From: Acidobacteriaceae bacterium
GTDB taxonomy: Bacteria; Acidobacteriota; Terriglobia; Terriglobales; Acidobacteriaceae
Assembly (NCBI GenBank): GCA_030049955.1
Contig: JASIJX010000019.1
Location: 1 to 27,174, forward strand
Length of the DNA: 27,174 nt
Direction of reading: 5' to 3'
Shown: positions 1 through 8,842 of the stretch, in pieces
Numbering within the stretch: the stretch's first letter is position 1
Layout of the letters: each line of letters starts with the position of its first letter
The notes under the pieces: generated by a model
What the model saw: the letters and a program-made list of their open reading frames with translations, nothing else
Databases searched by the model: none
Told to the model about the DNA's origin: nothing
Position numbers and translations under genes: made by a program

Positions 1-1214
1 TTGATGGGAAGATCGTTGGGATAGCCGGTTTCCTGCGATTCCTGCAAAGTTGATAGCTTGCCATCCGGATTCTCGCCACCCTGGAACATATAGGTTCCAT
101 AGAGATTGACGCCTGAGCCCAGCATCACTGGAACCATGGCAGCGATGTCGTCTGGCGCAATCACCGGGCGGCGATGATACGTATCCTCAATGCCGCCTCC
201 GATCTCGGCCGTCAGGTAGGGCAACTGACCCGCAGGCGCGTGTGTAGTGTTCGGTTTATCGCGCCCACTGTCAGCACTCACATTGGCTGCGACGCGACTC
301 TGGAAACGAAAGGCGTATATTTCAGCGGGAGGTAGCTTGGCAACAGAGGCGTCCCAGGGGGCGTCAGGGTAGCCACCATAGACCGGAATGACGGCGCGGG
401 GTGGGACGACGGCGTTGTCCCATCCGGTTACGAGATAAAGCGGCACGTCGAGGCCGCTGGCAATTGCAATCCGTTTGAGCTCAAGAATGTGCGCTCCGCC
501 CGCGCCGGGCCCGCGCTTTGAATATTCATTCTCAAGCTGAATGCCAATGACCGGCCCGCCATCCTTCCACAGCAGTCCCTTGAGCTGGAGCCCGATCTGG
601 TCATAGAAGGCACGCACGCTGGCGAGATAGAGGGGATCATTGACACGCGTAGGCCCTTGCTTCAGGACCCAATCCGGCAGGCCTCCATTGCGGACCTCGC
701 CGTGGTCCCATGGGCCGATGCGAGCCACCATGTACATTCCGTGTTTGGCGCAGAGCTGCGCGAAGGCGCGAAGGTCGCGCTGACCGGTCCAATCGAACTG
801 GTCCTGAATCTCCTCAAGGTGGATCCAGATTACGTAGGTGGAGATGATGTTCACTCCAGCGGCCTTCATCTTGAGGATTTCGTCTTCCCATTGAGCACGC
901 GGATATCGCGAGAAGTGGAACTCGCCCATTACGGGCAGCCAGGGCTTGTCGTTGAGCGAGAGATAGCGGCTGTTGACGCCCAGCCTAAGGCCCGTAGGCG
1001 TTGTGGCAGAACCTCCGTCATAGAGGGCCGGCCCAGGTTCGTGAAATGCCTCGCCCGCGTCGATACTGATTTGCGTTGCGGGATGGATCGGCGTTGTGGG
1101 GGGCTGCTGCGCTAGGAGGGAATTGAGAGACAGAGCGATGGCCACAATAAGGGCCGTCGTCACCGGGTAGAGCCGTGAGCTGCTTGATATGAGTCGACGT
1201 ATATAGGAAGACAT
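1..1214 (-). CDS. GH35 beta-galactosidase, 3' end outside window
   Basis: Secreted glycoside hydrolase family 35 enzyme, expected to remove terminal beta-linked galactose from oligo- or polysaccharides. About 404 residues are present; the reading frame is open to the window edge, so the C-terminal part is missing. The N-terminus has basic residues, a hydrophobic stretch (TALIVAIALSLNSLLA) and a likely cleavage near LLA-QQ. The GH35 TIM-barrel landmarks are clear: GEFHFSRYPRAQWEDEILKMKAAG, then GGPVIGIQLENEY with the catalytic acid/base Glu about 230, and LTAEIGGG with the nucleophile Glu about 337. The ATG at 1214 is the only reasonable start, because an in-frame stop lies upstream with no other start codon between. 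No good Shine-Dalgarno is visible. It is divergent from the propeller kinase, which could sense a related sugar signal (inference). Family call is firm; substrate is not determined. Confidence 0.93.
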   Translation of the reverse strand, partial: MSSYIRRLISSSSRLYPVTTALIVAIALSLNSLLAQQPPTTPIHPATQISIDAGEAFHEPGPALYDGGSATTPTGLRLGVNSRYLSLNDKPWLPVMGEFHFSRYPRAQWEDEILKMKAAGVNIISTYVIWIHLEEIQDQFDWTGQRDLRAFAQLCAKHGMYMVARIGPWDHGEVRNGGLPDWVLKQGPTRVNDPLYLASVRAFYDQIGLQLKGLLWKDGGPVIGIQLENEYSKRGPGAGGAHILELKRIAIASGLDVPLYLVTGWDNAVVPPRAVIPVYGGYPDAPWDASVAKLPPAEIYAFRFQSRVAANVSADSGRDKPNTTHAPAGQLPYLTAEIGGGIEDTYHRRPVIAPDDIAAMVPVMLGSGVNLYGTYMFQGGENPDGKLSTLQESQETGYPNDLPI

Positions 1215-1359
1215 GGCGATCGGTTCCGTGACGGCCGGTCCTTCGTCAGGCGTGGATCAAATCCATCGTCCGCACGAAAAGAACACTCTATTCCGGCGCG
1301 ATACTTTTTGAATCCGCCGAAAGTCTGATTTCGCGCGGAAATGCCCTGCATATTTCGCT

Positions 1360-1389
1360 AGTCAGCGGTCTCTCGCTTCGCGGTATACT
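1360..1389 (+). promoter_or_regulatory. Candidate promoter giving a near-leaderless mRNA
   Basis: TATACT at 1384-1389 is a good -10 element, with a weak -35 (TAGTCA, 1360-1365) 18 bases upstream. The predicted transcription start is only about 0-5 bases before the kinase ATG at 1400, and no Shine-Dalgarno is visible there, so the mRNA may be leaderless. This is inferred from sequence only. Confidence 0.4.
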
Positions 1390-1399
1390 GAGCGCCGCC

Positions 1400-4327
1400 A
1401 TGCAGAAAGCACCACTCTTTGCCATTGGGCTGCTGATTGCCGCGAGCGTATGCGCTATGGCCCAGACCAGCGCGCTCGATGGGTATACGCGCCACGTGTG
1501 GCACGCCTCGGATGGGCTGCCGGAACAAACCGTACAGGCGTTTGCCCAGACTCCGGATGGGTATCTCTGGATTGGCACTACGGGCGGGTTGGTGCGCTTC
1601 GATGGAGCGCAATTCACCGTATTCGACCGGCAAAATACACCCGCGCTCCGCGAGAACAGCGTCTTTTGTCTCATGGTTTCGCGAGATGGAGCTCTCTGGA
1701 TCGGGACAGAAGGTGGTGGGATTGCCCGCCTTTACCATGGCCAGTTTCGTGACTGGACCACACGCGAAGGACTGAGCAACGATTTTGTCCGGAGCATTGC
1801 AGAGGATGCAGAAGGCAGGATTTGGGCCGGGACCGACAATGGGCTGCTCCGCCTGGAGGGTGACCGATTCTTGCGCATCGACGGCACCGAAAACCTGCCG
1901 CCGTTGGCGGTCCACGCCATTTACCTCGATCACGCCGGCAACTTGTGGGCAGGCGGGTCGAGACTTATTCGATTCAACGGAACAACTGTTACGGAATTCA
2001 AGATGCGGGGCGAGGCCAGTCAGAACCGTGTCAAATCCATCGTGCAAACGCAGGACGGAACAATCTGGGTTGGCACAGTTTCCGGCCTGAACCGGATGGC
2101 GCCCGGAGGAAGAGACTTCGATCGGCTACCGGGAATAGCGGGAACGGTACGCGTTCTGCGCCAAACCCCGGAAGGTACGCTCTGGATCGGCACCATCGGA
2201 CAGGGCGCCTATAAATATTCTGCCGGACATCTGACTCAGATCGCTGCACCTGCTTCGCTGCCCAGCAATACGGTTCTGAATTTTTTCGAGGACAGCGAAA
2301 AGAACTTCTGGATCGGCACGCAGTCGGGAATGCTGCGTCTGACGCAGGCGCAGGTGAGTGTCGTTCCGTTGCCCAAGGCCAATGACTCCGACTTCGGAAC
2401 CGTTTATCAGGATCGCGATGGCAGCTTTTGGATTGGTTCCACGTTGCTCTTCCGAATGAAAGACGGCGTTTTGACACCACAGGTTCTGCCGGGGATCAAG
2501 AGTGTCCATGTGCGCAATGTGTACCGTGATCGCTCCGGCGCGCTATGGGTGGGAACGGACGGTGACGGCGTGTACCGGATCGCCGATGACCGGACCATGC
2601 ATCTGACCGCGCACGATGGGCTGTCAAACAACTTTGTTCGCGCCATGACACAGGACCGCGACGGAAGCATGTGGATTGCCGCCGACGAAGGACTGAACCA
2701 CATTCTGTGGGAGAGCACGGGGCTTCGCATCGTCAGTTATCGGATGCAGGATGGACTGGCCTACTTCAGTACCCGTTCGCTCGAGGAGGACCATAACGGC
2801 GATCTGTGGATTGGCACTGATCGTGGTGTGAGTCACATGCGCGGCGGCAAATTTCTTAAGGACGCGGCCACCGAGGCGTTGGCGCAGATGAAGGTTTGGG
2901 CGATTCATGAAGACGCGGACGGAAGTCTCTGGTTCGGCACCCGCGACAATGGCCTTTTCCGATATCGCGATGGCAGGCTGGCGCATTTTTCGGCCGAAGA
3001 CGGATTGCCGGCAAACGAGATCTATCAGATCCTTGAGGACAGCTCCGGTCATTTTTGGATCAGCGGACCAAACGGTGTTGCGCAGTTGAACCGCCATGAG
3101 CTTGATGCGCAAGCTGAGTCTTTCCCGCGTCATCTCGCGCTCAGGTTTTACGCTGCGGCTGACATGGCGCCCGGCACTGAGATCTATGGTGGCACGCAGT
3201 CCTCCGGCTGTATCACTGCTGCGGGCGACGTGTGGTTCCCAAGCAACATCGGACCCATTCATATTCTTCCGTTGCAGCGTGCGCCGTTGCCTGCTCCGCC
3301 GGTTCATTTTCAGCAAGTGCGTGCCGATGGCCGGCCGGTTCCGATGATCGGGACAATTCAGTTAAGTCCGGGCAACGGCCGCCTGGAATTCGACTTTGCG
3401 CCGGTCAGGTTGCGTTCGCAGGATGGCCTTCGCTTCCGCTACATGCTGGAAGGTTTTGAGAAAAACTGGAGCGCGGCAACCTCGCTGCGTTCAGCTGACT
3501 ACACGAATCTGCCGGCCGGCCGCTATCGCTTTCGCGTGCAGACTTACGACTTGAGCGACCCGGACGCTGTGAGCGAAGCCTCGATTGAAGTGGTGCAGCG
3601 GCCCTTGTTTTACCGCACCTGGTGGTTCATCGCGGCTTGTATCGCACTTCTCGCTCTGATCGTTTATGCCGTCTACCGCTATCGCGTCCGGCATGTACGC
3701 GCGCGGTTCGAAGCGGTTCTGGAGGAGCGGAGCCGGCTGGCGCGAGAGATGCACGATACCGTCATCCAGGGATGCACGGGAGTCTCCGCGCTCCTCGAAG
3801 CGCTTTCCATGAACGCCCCGAAAAATGGCGGTGACTCAGGTCTCATGGACGTTGCGCGGCTGCAGCTGCGTTCCACGATCAACGAGGCGCGCGAAGCCAT
3901 TTGGAACCTTCGCCAGGACAGCGATGCGAGCGGTCTGGGACAGAAACTGGAGAGCATGACCCGCCTGGTGGGAAGCGAATTCCAGGTGCCGGTTACCTGG
4001 TCGATGGACGGAACGCCTTTTACGGTGACTGAGCCTGTGGCACACGATTTGCTGATGGTGGCGCGCGAGGCGGTTTACAACTCCATATTGCACGGCCATC
4101 CCGCGCATGTGAATGTTGCGCTGAAATATCGGAAGCGGGAGCTGATTCTCGGGCTGGATGACGACGGCTGCGGTTTTGATCCGCAGCTTGTTGAGAACGG
4201 GAACGGTCACCACTTTGGCCTGAAAGGAATGAGAGAAAGAATCGAGCGATCGGGAGGCAGGTTCCGGCTGACGAGCGCTCCGGGGAACGGCGTGCAAATC
4301 GAGGTGCGGATTCCGCGGCATCGTTAG
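1400..4327 (+). CDS. Sensor histidine kinase with two-component propeller repeats (Reg_prop/Y_Y_Y/HisKA_3/HATPase)
   Basis: Membrane sensor kinase of 975 residues. A signal sequence (residues 1-21, ending AMAQ) is followed by about 14 repeats of the Reg_prop type. These are recognised by the recurring G-x-L/I/F-W-I/V/A-G-T motif (for example GYLWIGTTGG, GALWIGTEGG, GDLWIGTDRG) and would form two seven-bladed periplasmic propellers. A Y_Y_Y domain lies near residues 660-725, one transmembrane helix near 741-759, a HisKA_3 dimerisation domain with phospho-acceptor His785 in REMHDTVIQG, and an HATPase with N-box Asn about 894 and the DDDGCGFD and GLKGMRER motifs. This is the architecture of carbohydrate-responsive kinases known from Bacteroidetes and Acidobacteria, but without a receiver or output domain. 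No NarL-type response regulator is adjacent, so the partner is elsewhere. It is divergent from the GH35 gene. Start is the ATG that gives a clean signal peptide. Confidence 0.93.
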   Translation: MQKAPLFAIGLLIAASVCAMAQTSALDGYTRHVWHASDGLPEQTVQAFAQTPDGYLWIGTTGGLVRFDGAQFTVFDRQNTPALRENSVFCLMVSRDGALWIGTEGGGIARLYHGQFRDWTTREGLSNDFVRSIAEDAEGRIWAGTDNGLLRLEGDRFLRIDGTENLPPLAVHAIYLDHAGNLWAGGSRLIRFNGTTVTEFKMRGEASQNRVKSIVQTQDGTIWVGTVSGLNRMAPGGRDFDRLPGIAGTVRVLRQTPEGTLWIGTIGQGAYKYSAGHLTQIAAPASLPSNTVLNFFEDSEKNFWIGTQSGMLRLTQAQVSVVPLPKANDSDFGTVYQDRDGSFWIGSTLLFRMKDGVLTPQVLPGIKSVHVRNVYRDRSGALWVGTDGDGVYRIADDRTMHLTAHDGLSNNFVRAMTQDRDGSMWIAADEGLNHILWESTGLRIVSYRMQDGLAYFSTRSLEEDHNGDLWIGTDRGVSHMRGGKFLKDAATEALAQMKVWAIHEDADGSLWFGTRDNGLFRYRDGRLAHFSAEDGLPANEIYQILEDSSGHFWISGPNGVAQLNRHELDAQAESFPRHLALRFYAAADMAPGTEIYGGTQSSGCITAAGDVWFPSNIGPIHILPLQRAPLPAPPVHFQQVRADGRPVPMIGTIQLSPGNGRLEFDFAPVRLRSQDGLRFRYMLEGFEKNWSAATSLRSADYTNLPAGRYRFRVQTYDLSDPDAVSEASIEVVQRPLFYRTWWFIAACIALLALIVYAVYRYRVRHVRARFEAVLEERSRLAREMHDTVIQGCTGVSALLEALSMNAPKNGGDSGLMDVARLQLRSTINEAREAIWNLRQDSDASGLGQKLESMTRLVGSEFQVPVTWSMDGTPFTVTEPVAHDLLMVAREAVYNSILHGHPAHVNVALKYRKRELILGLDDDGCGFDPQLVENGNGHHFGLKGMRERIERSGGRFRLTSAPGNGVQIEVRIPRHR

Positions 4328-4374
4328 GTTCGTGCTGCCGCAGATCTAGATCGCATCCAGATCGCGTCGAGACT

Positions 4375-4412
4375 GCAAAAAAGGCACAGCCCGAGCCGGT
4401 TGGCCCGGGCTG
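4375..4412 (-). terminator. Intrinsic terminator of the minus-strand TonB receptor gene
   Basis: Bases 4387-4412 form a GC-rich hairpin: an outer 7-bp arm (CAGCCCG/CGGGCTG), one mismatch, an inner 3-bp arm (GCC/GGC) and a GGTT loop. Read on the minus strand it is followed by TGCCTTTTTTGC, which supplies the U-tract. It lies 19 bases beyond the receptor stop codon. On the plus strand no T-run follows, so it should not terminate the kinase gene efficiently. Confidence 0.8.
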
Positions 4413-4430
4413 CTTAAGTGAATCTGTTGC

Positions 4431-7400
4431 CTAGAATGTAAATTTCAACGCACCCTGCATCACGCGCGGGGGTTCGATGCCCGTGCCAGAAATCTGGCCG
4501 AAGTTGCCCCAGGTAAGTGTGGTGCCTGGATTGCCGAACGACGGGTGGTTGAAGACGTTGAAGAACTCCCACCGGAACTGGACGCCATACCTCTCGGCGA
4601 CCTTGAAGTTCTTGTCGATGCCGGCATCGCCCCAGGTTGCATGCGGACCCCTCATGATGTTCTTGCCGCTGTCGCCGAAGGTGCCCACAGCGTTGGGGGT
4701 GAATGCGTTGGTGTTGAAGTACTCATTTAGCCAATGCGAGCGCGATCCCTGCTTGATGTTGAGAGCTTGCCCTGACACAGAATCGCCGCGATCCTCGCCC
4801 TGGTCGGAGAAGGAGTTGTTGCTGCCATTGGCGCCGCCGCCAATGGTGAGGCCGGAGCCGGAGATCCAGTTGTAGATGCCGCTGATTTCCCAGGTTCCGA
4901 GCAACTCGTCGATCAGCAGACCGTGCCCGCGCAGTACAGGGCTGGTGTAAACGAAGTTGCTTACCCAGTTGACGGGGAAATTCTGCGACGAGATGCCGCG
5001 GCTCCAGCCGAGATTGAACGGGTCGCCGACCGCGTTGTAGCCGAAGCTGATGTTCGACGACGACGTATCGTCGATAGCCTTCGACAAGGTCAGGTTCGAT
5101 TGGAATTGCAGACCATGGGACTGTTTCCATTCGCCGGTCAATTGCAGGCTGTTGTAGCTGGCGGTGCCAGGGCTGATCATGTCGAGAATGGAACCGGCGA
5201 AAGCTGGCGCCAAGCCGCGGTTGCCGTTATTGGCATTCCCTGCGCCGTAAAAGATGCCGGGGTTTTCGTCGAGGATTGTCGATTGGTGATAGGTTTCGGT
5301 GCCCACATAGGCAATGCGCGCGACCATATTTGACCTGAAGCCCTGCTCCACTGAGACGTTCCAGGCTTGCGTGACGCCCAGTTTGAAGTTGGGCGAGATG
5401 GTTGCCGGAACCGACAGGCCGGAGGCAAACGTGGCACTGGCCGATGGCTTATATGTGGCCGAAGCGAACGGCGGGAACGGGCTCTTGTCGCCCGTGCCGC
5501 TGAAGGTGGACCAGGGATTGTTGAAGTCCAGTGGAGTGCTGGATGAGCCTTGCGGCGTGAACGTTGGGGCGAACGGCGCGTTGTCCACGGTGTGGTTGTA
5601 GGTGGAATAGATCATGGGTTGCGTGAACAAGCCGAAGCCGGCGTGAAGCGAGGTCTTGGGCAGTCCCCTGGGCTGCCAGGCGATGCCCAGGCGAGGCTCC
5701 CAGTAGCCGTAGGTCGTGTCCATTAGACCAGCGCCGATTCCTGCATCGCCCGGGAAGACGAGTCCCTTGGGCGCGTTGGGATAGACGGAGCTTTGCTGGC
5801 CGGGAACCCAGGCTGCTGCGCGTCCGGCGGTGACTTGCGGAGGAATATTTGGGTCCCAGCGCAGGCCGAGAGTGAGGTTGAAATTGGGACGCAGCCGGAA
5901 GAGATCCTGCCCGTAGAATCCGGGCTGCCAGCCGGAGACAGGAGCCACCTCGCCGGCTCCCTGCGTGAATTTATAAAGATCGCCCACGAGGTAATCGGCG
6001 AGACCGTTGCCCGTGTAGCTTCCGTTCCAGTCGAGCTCGGGTTCGGTCGGATACTGCGTGTATTCTTCGGCAAACTGGTGCTGAAGATTCATGCCGAACT
6101 GGATGGTGTGCCGGCCGATGGTCTTGGTGAAATTATCGTAGAGACCGTAGGTGGTCCGCTCTTCCTGCGATGGCTCGTACCAGCCGCTTTCGAAGCCGCC
6201 GCTATCGACCTCGAAGCCTTCGAGGTAGCAGGTTCCAGGCAGCTCCGTGATGTTGATATAGCTTGACCAGCAGAAGGGCTTGTTTTCGGCAGTGAGTGCA
6301 GCAGAGCCGTTATGCGCAGCCATCTGCGTCCAGAAGACCGACGCCACGTTCACCATCGTCGGACTGATGGTCCAGGTGTGGTTCAGGGTCTCGTTGAAGT
6401 ACTGCATCTTCTCGGCAAACGTGTACTGCCAGGTGGCCAGAGGCAGCATCGACAGCACGTTACCGGGTGTGTCGCCTGAAGGCTGGACCAGGTTGTCCAC
6501 ATAGCTGATCAGCGACAACCGCTGCGTAGAGGAGATGTCGTAGTCGAGGCGGCCTGTGCCCTCGTCGTAGTTGTTGACGATGGCTGCGCTGCTGTATTCC
6601 ACGCAGCCGGCAGCAATCTCCGACGCGGTGCATCCCGTGGTGCTGACACCGGTCTTGCCCACCTGGGGTAGCGCATCCTTCACGATCTGAAGGGCTGTGG
6701 CGTTGTAACTGTAGCCTTTAGATGTGTCGAGCTGGTTTGCCTTGCCACCGATGGTGGTGAATGGACAGACGGCCGATTCTCCACCGGAGCATAGCGCTGA
6801 AGAGATGCCACTGAAATCGCCGCTCAACATGGCGCTGGTCGGTGCGTAGGTCTGATTTTCGCTCGATGCTGCCGCGGAGCGCGTGCCCTGGTAGTTGCCG
6901 AAGAAGAACAGGCGGTTCTTCAGGATGGGGCCGCCGGCAAAGGCGCCAAACTGATTCTGGTGTAGAGGATTGATCTGATGGGTCCACCAGTCGCTGGCGT
7001 CGAATTTGTTATCGCGCAGGAATTCGAAGATCCCACCATGGAATTCGTTTGTTCCGGACTTTACCTGAATGCTGACCACGGCGCCTGGAGCGAATCCATA
7101 CATGGCGTTGAAGTTGTTGGTGATGACGGTAAATTCCTGCGTGGCGTCGGCGTTCGGGAACGGGGCAGCGCGCCCGAGGTAGGTATCCATATTGGGAGCG
7201 CCATCGAGGATGTAGTAGGTGCTGCCCTGGCGTCCGCCGCTGGCCGCTGCATCGGTTTCATTCGGGAAGGAGAAGCCCGATTGCGTGTAGGAATTGCCAA
7301 GATTGGCGTTGATGACGCCTGGAGCGAGCCAAACCAGGTTGGATGGATCGCGGCCATTCAACGGCAATTGGCTGACTGACGACTCATTAATCGTCATGCC

Positions 7401-7820
7401 GAGTTCTGAAGTAGTGGTGTTGATCAGCTCGGCATCGGCCGTGACGCTAACCGTTTCGCCTGTTGTGCCGACATTCAGGTGGATGTTTTGGGTTGCGGCC
7501 TCGTTTGCATGAATGACAATGCCAGATTGTCTGTAATTGGCGAATCCCGACGCTGCGATGGCCAGGGAGTAGTTTCCAGGTTCAACTGGTTGGATCAGGT
7601 AAACTCCAGAGCCATTCGATTTCTCGATCTGCTGATAGTTCGTTCCCAGGTTGGTGAGCGTTACTGTCGCGCCGACGATGGCCGCGCCGCTCGGGTCCGT
7701 GACCTGGCCCGTCAGGCTGCCGCTTGTCCCTTGACCATAGGCAAGCACGCCTGATCCGGCGAGGGCCACTGCGATAACAAGCACCAGACTGCGCAGACGT
7801 TTTGCGCTAATCGATTGCAT
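4431..7820 (-). CDS. Oar-like TonB-dependent receptor with carboxypeptidase regulatory domain (1)
   Basis: Outer-membrane protein of about 1129 residues, expected to move a substrate across the outer membrane with TonB energy. The substrate is unknown. A signal peptide (RLRSLVLVIAVALAGSGVLAYG) is followed by a carboxypeptidase-regulatory-like beta-sandwich (GQVTDPSGAAIVGATVTLTN, then NGSGVYLIQPVEPGNYSL) and a plug region with QLPLNGRDPSNLVWLAPGV. A long beta-barrel region follows and ends in the outer-membrane-typical Phe (GALKFTF). The longest ORF starts with GTG at 7826, but the strong Shine-Dalgarno AGGAGG (7826-7831 on the complement) overlaps that codon. The ATG at 7820 has ideal 5-base spacing, so I start there. 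It is monocistronic, with a terminator just downstream. No SusD-like partner or TonB gene is nearby. Confidence 0.92.
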   Translation of the reverse strand: MQSISAKRLRSLVLVIAVALAGSGVLAYGQGTSGSLTGQVTDPSGAAIVGATVTLTNLGTNYQQIEKSNGSGVYLIQPVEPGNYSLAIAASGFANYRQSGIVIHANEAATQNIHLNVGTTGETVSVTADAELINTTTSELGMTINESSVSQLPLNGRDPSNLVWLAPGVINANLGNSYTQSGFSFPNETDAAASGGRQGSTYYILDGAPNMDTYLGRAAPFPNADATQEFTVITNNFNAMYGFAPGAVVSIQVKSGTNEFHGGIFEFLRDNKFDASDWWTHQINPLHQNQFGAFAGGPILKNRLFFFGNYQGTRSAAASSENQTYAPTSAMLSGDFSGISSALCSGGESAVCPFTTIGGKANQLDTSKGYSYNATALQIVKDALPQVGKTGVSTTGCTASEIAAGCVEYSSAAIVNNYDEGTGRLDYDISSTQRLSLISYVDNLVQPSGDTPGNVLSMLPLATWQYTFAEKMQYFNETLNHTWTISPTMVNVASVFWTQMAAHNGSAALTAENKPFCWSSYINITELPGTCYLEGFEVDSGGFESGWYEPSQEERTTYGLYDNFTKTIGRHTIQFGMNLQHQFAEEYTQYPTEPELDWNGSYTGNGLADYLVGDLYKFTQGAGEVAPVSGWQPGFYGQDLFRLRPNFNLTLGLRWDPNIPPQVTAGRAAAWVPGQQSSVYPNAPKGLVFPGDAGIGAGLMDTTYGYWEPRLGIAWQPRGLPKTSLHAGFGLFTQPMIYSTYNHTVDNAPFAPTFTPQGSSSTPLDFNNPWSTFSGTGDKSPFPPFASATYKPSASATFASGLSVPATISPNFKLGVTQAWNVSVEQGFRSNMVARIAYVGTETYHQSTILDENPGIFYGAGNANNGNRGLAPAFAGSILDMISPGTASYNSLQLTGEWKQSHGLQFQSNLTLSKAIDDTSSSNISFGYNAVGDPFNLGWSRGISSQNFPVNWVSNFVYTSPVLRGHGLLIDELLGTWEISGIYNWISGSGLTIGGGANGSNNSFSDQGEDRGDSVSGQALNIKQGSRSHWLNEYFNTNAFTPNAVGTFGDSGKNIMRGPHATWGDAGIDKNFKVAERYGVQFRWEFFNVFNHPSFGNPGTTLTWGNFGQISGTGIEPPRVMQGALKFTF

Positions 7821-7950
7821 ATCCACCTCCTGAACTGAGCAAAAAGGCGCCGCAGAAACGTCATTACGCGCTATTGAGCTGCGAAACAGCGGAAGAACCA
7901 GCTCTCATCCGTTCTCCGCGAATACCGTGATACCCGGCACCGATTCTGCG

Positions 7951-7969
7951 TTCCTTACTTTTCCTTACT
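7951..7969. repeat. Tandem 9-bp direct repeat upstream of receptor 1
   Basis: TTCCTTACT occurs at 7951-7959 and again at 7961-7969, a 10-bp period (AGTAAGGAA on the complement). It lies about 130 bases upstream of the minus-strand receptor start, in the non-coding gap, at a position where a regulator could bind. No promoter could be assigned with confidence in 7821-8090. Confidence 0.4.
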
Positions 7970-8090
7970 GCCCTGCGGCCCTTTTCCAACAACTGGAAAC
8001 GCTGTTTTTTGAGCCGGGTCGACTCTACGCCCTCGACAACGGCGAGTGTATCCGCCAAAAGTAGGATCACGGAAAGTTTTGACGAAGGGA

Positions 8091-8407
8091 ATGACAGGAC
8101 TGACTCTGCAGCAATGGAAGGCCGTCCCGGAGGATATTCTTCAGATCCTTCAGACACAGATGACCGAGGGCGTCATCATCAACGCCCACGCCGCGATCGA
8201 TGCCTCATCGCTCGTAATGGCGCAGTCGATCCTCGAAGATTTCGCATGGTCGTATCTCAAAGTCTGCGCGCTTATCGCGCCGAGGACTGGCGCGGCCAGA
8301 TCGAGCGTGAATCGGTGCTCGTGAAAATCGCTCTTCTCTTCGCCCTCTGCAGGCCGCCGGCGGATTATGCGCCGTTGAACAATTGCGCTTACGATCGCTG
8401 CCGATAG
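8091..8407 (+). pseudogene. Decayed small gene, frameshifted (possible HEPN-like protein)
   Basis: From ATG 8091 the frame encodes MTGLTLQQWKAVPEDILQIL and continues through ILEDFAWSYLKVCALIAP, which looks protein-like and helical. At about 8280 the sense moves to another frame, giving EDWRGQIERESVLVKIALLFALC and ending at TAG 8405-8407. One lost base would fuse these as LIAP-EDW, so I read this as a broken gene. After the stop the same frame gives LKDTRH, so the original may have been longer. The helix-rich pattern and a late Tyr-Asp-Arg/Arg-His region are reminiscent of HEPN-like hypothetical proteins, but this resemblance is weak and from memory. Alternatively it is a chance coding-like stretch. 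Confidence 0.4.
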
Positions 8408-8842
8408 CTGAAGGACACACGCCATTTCCCGATCAGAGAATGGCTCTGTTTTGGGCGAGGTTTCAGAGTGCGGAGAATCCTTTCCTGTGTCCTTCAAGAG
8501 CTGAAGCTGCCAATTTTGCGGGGAAATTTGGGAGTTTCTTGCTTTAAACTACAGATATTAAATACATTACGACTACTTGGTGGACCAAATCGTGAGCGAA
8601 CTATTCTCCGCCGCCAAATTTTAATTTACTTGTCGCAGCTGCCCTTATCTTCGGACCTCTTCGGGTATGGTTCCCGAGTAGTCGGCAATCTGGACAAATC
8701 GAATTGCCGACAGTATCGGGCAAGACTCGTGGGTTGGTTAGAACGTCCATCACGGATGATAATGCTGCTACGAAGTACGGTCTAACTCTCCGGCCTGGGC
8801 CTCCAGAACTTTCAAGTATTGGCGCGATTGAAAGGATGAAAC
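8408..8842. other. Gap without a supportable gene
   Basis: Open frames exist here on the plus strand, but none has a convincing start, ribosome binding site or recognisable protein. The first part may be the decayed tail of the pseudogene before it. The only clear structure is the perfect inverted repeat at 8681-8711. The ribosome binding site of the DUF4126 gene is at the right edge. Confidence 0.5.
8681..8711. repeat. Perfect 9-bp inverted repeat
   Basis: GTCGGCAAT at 8681-8689 and its exact complement ATTGCCGAC at 8703-8711 are separated by 13 bases. No T-run follows on either strand, so it is not an intrinsic terminator. It lies about 130 bases upstream of the DUF4126 gene and could be a binding site or an RNA stem. 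Confidence 0.5.

Noticed and set aside
657..1115. 152-codon plus-strand frame
   Set aside because: It is antisense to the GH35 coding region, which has clear catalytic motifs; the frame has no protein-like pattern.
2624..3316. 230-codon minus-strand frame inside the kinase gene
   Set aside because: Shadow of the propeller-repeat coding frame; no recognisable domain.
7821..7826. GTG 7826 as start of receptor 1
   Set aside because: The Shine-Dalgarno AGGAGG overlaps that codon; ATG 7820 has correct spacing.
7985..8017. Possible terminator with TTTCCA/TGGAAA stem and a T-run
   Set aside because: The stem is short and AT-rich, and no plus-strand gene ends there.
7864..8157. 97-codon minus-strand frame upstream of receptor 1
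   Set aside because: No ribosome site or recognisable protein; it overlaps the tandem repeat and the coding-like plus-strand segment.
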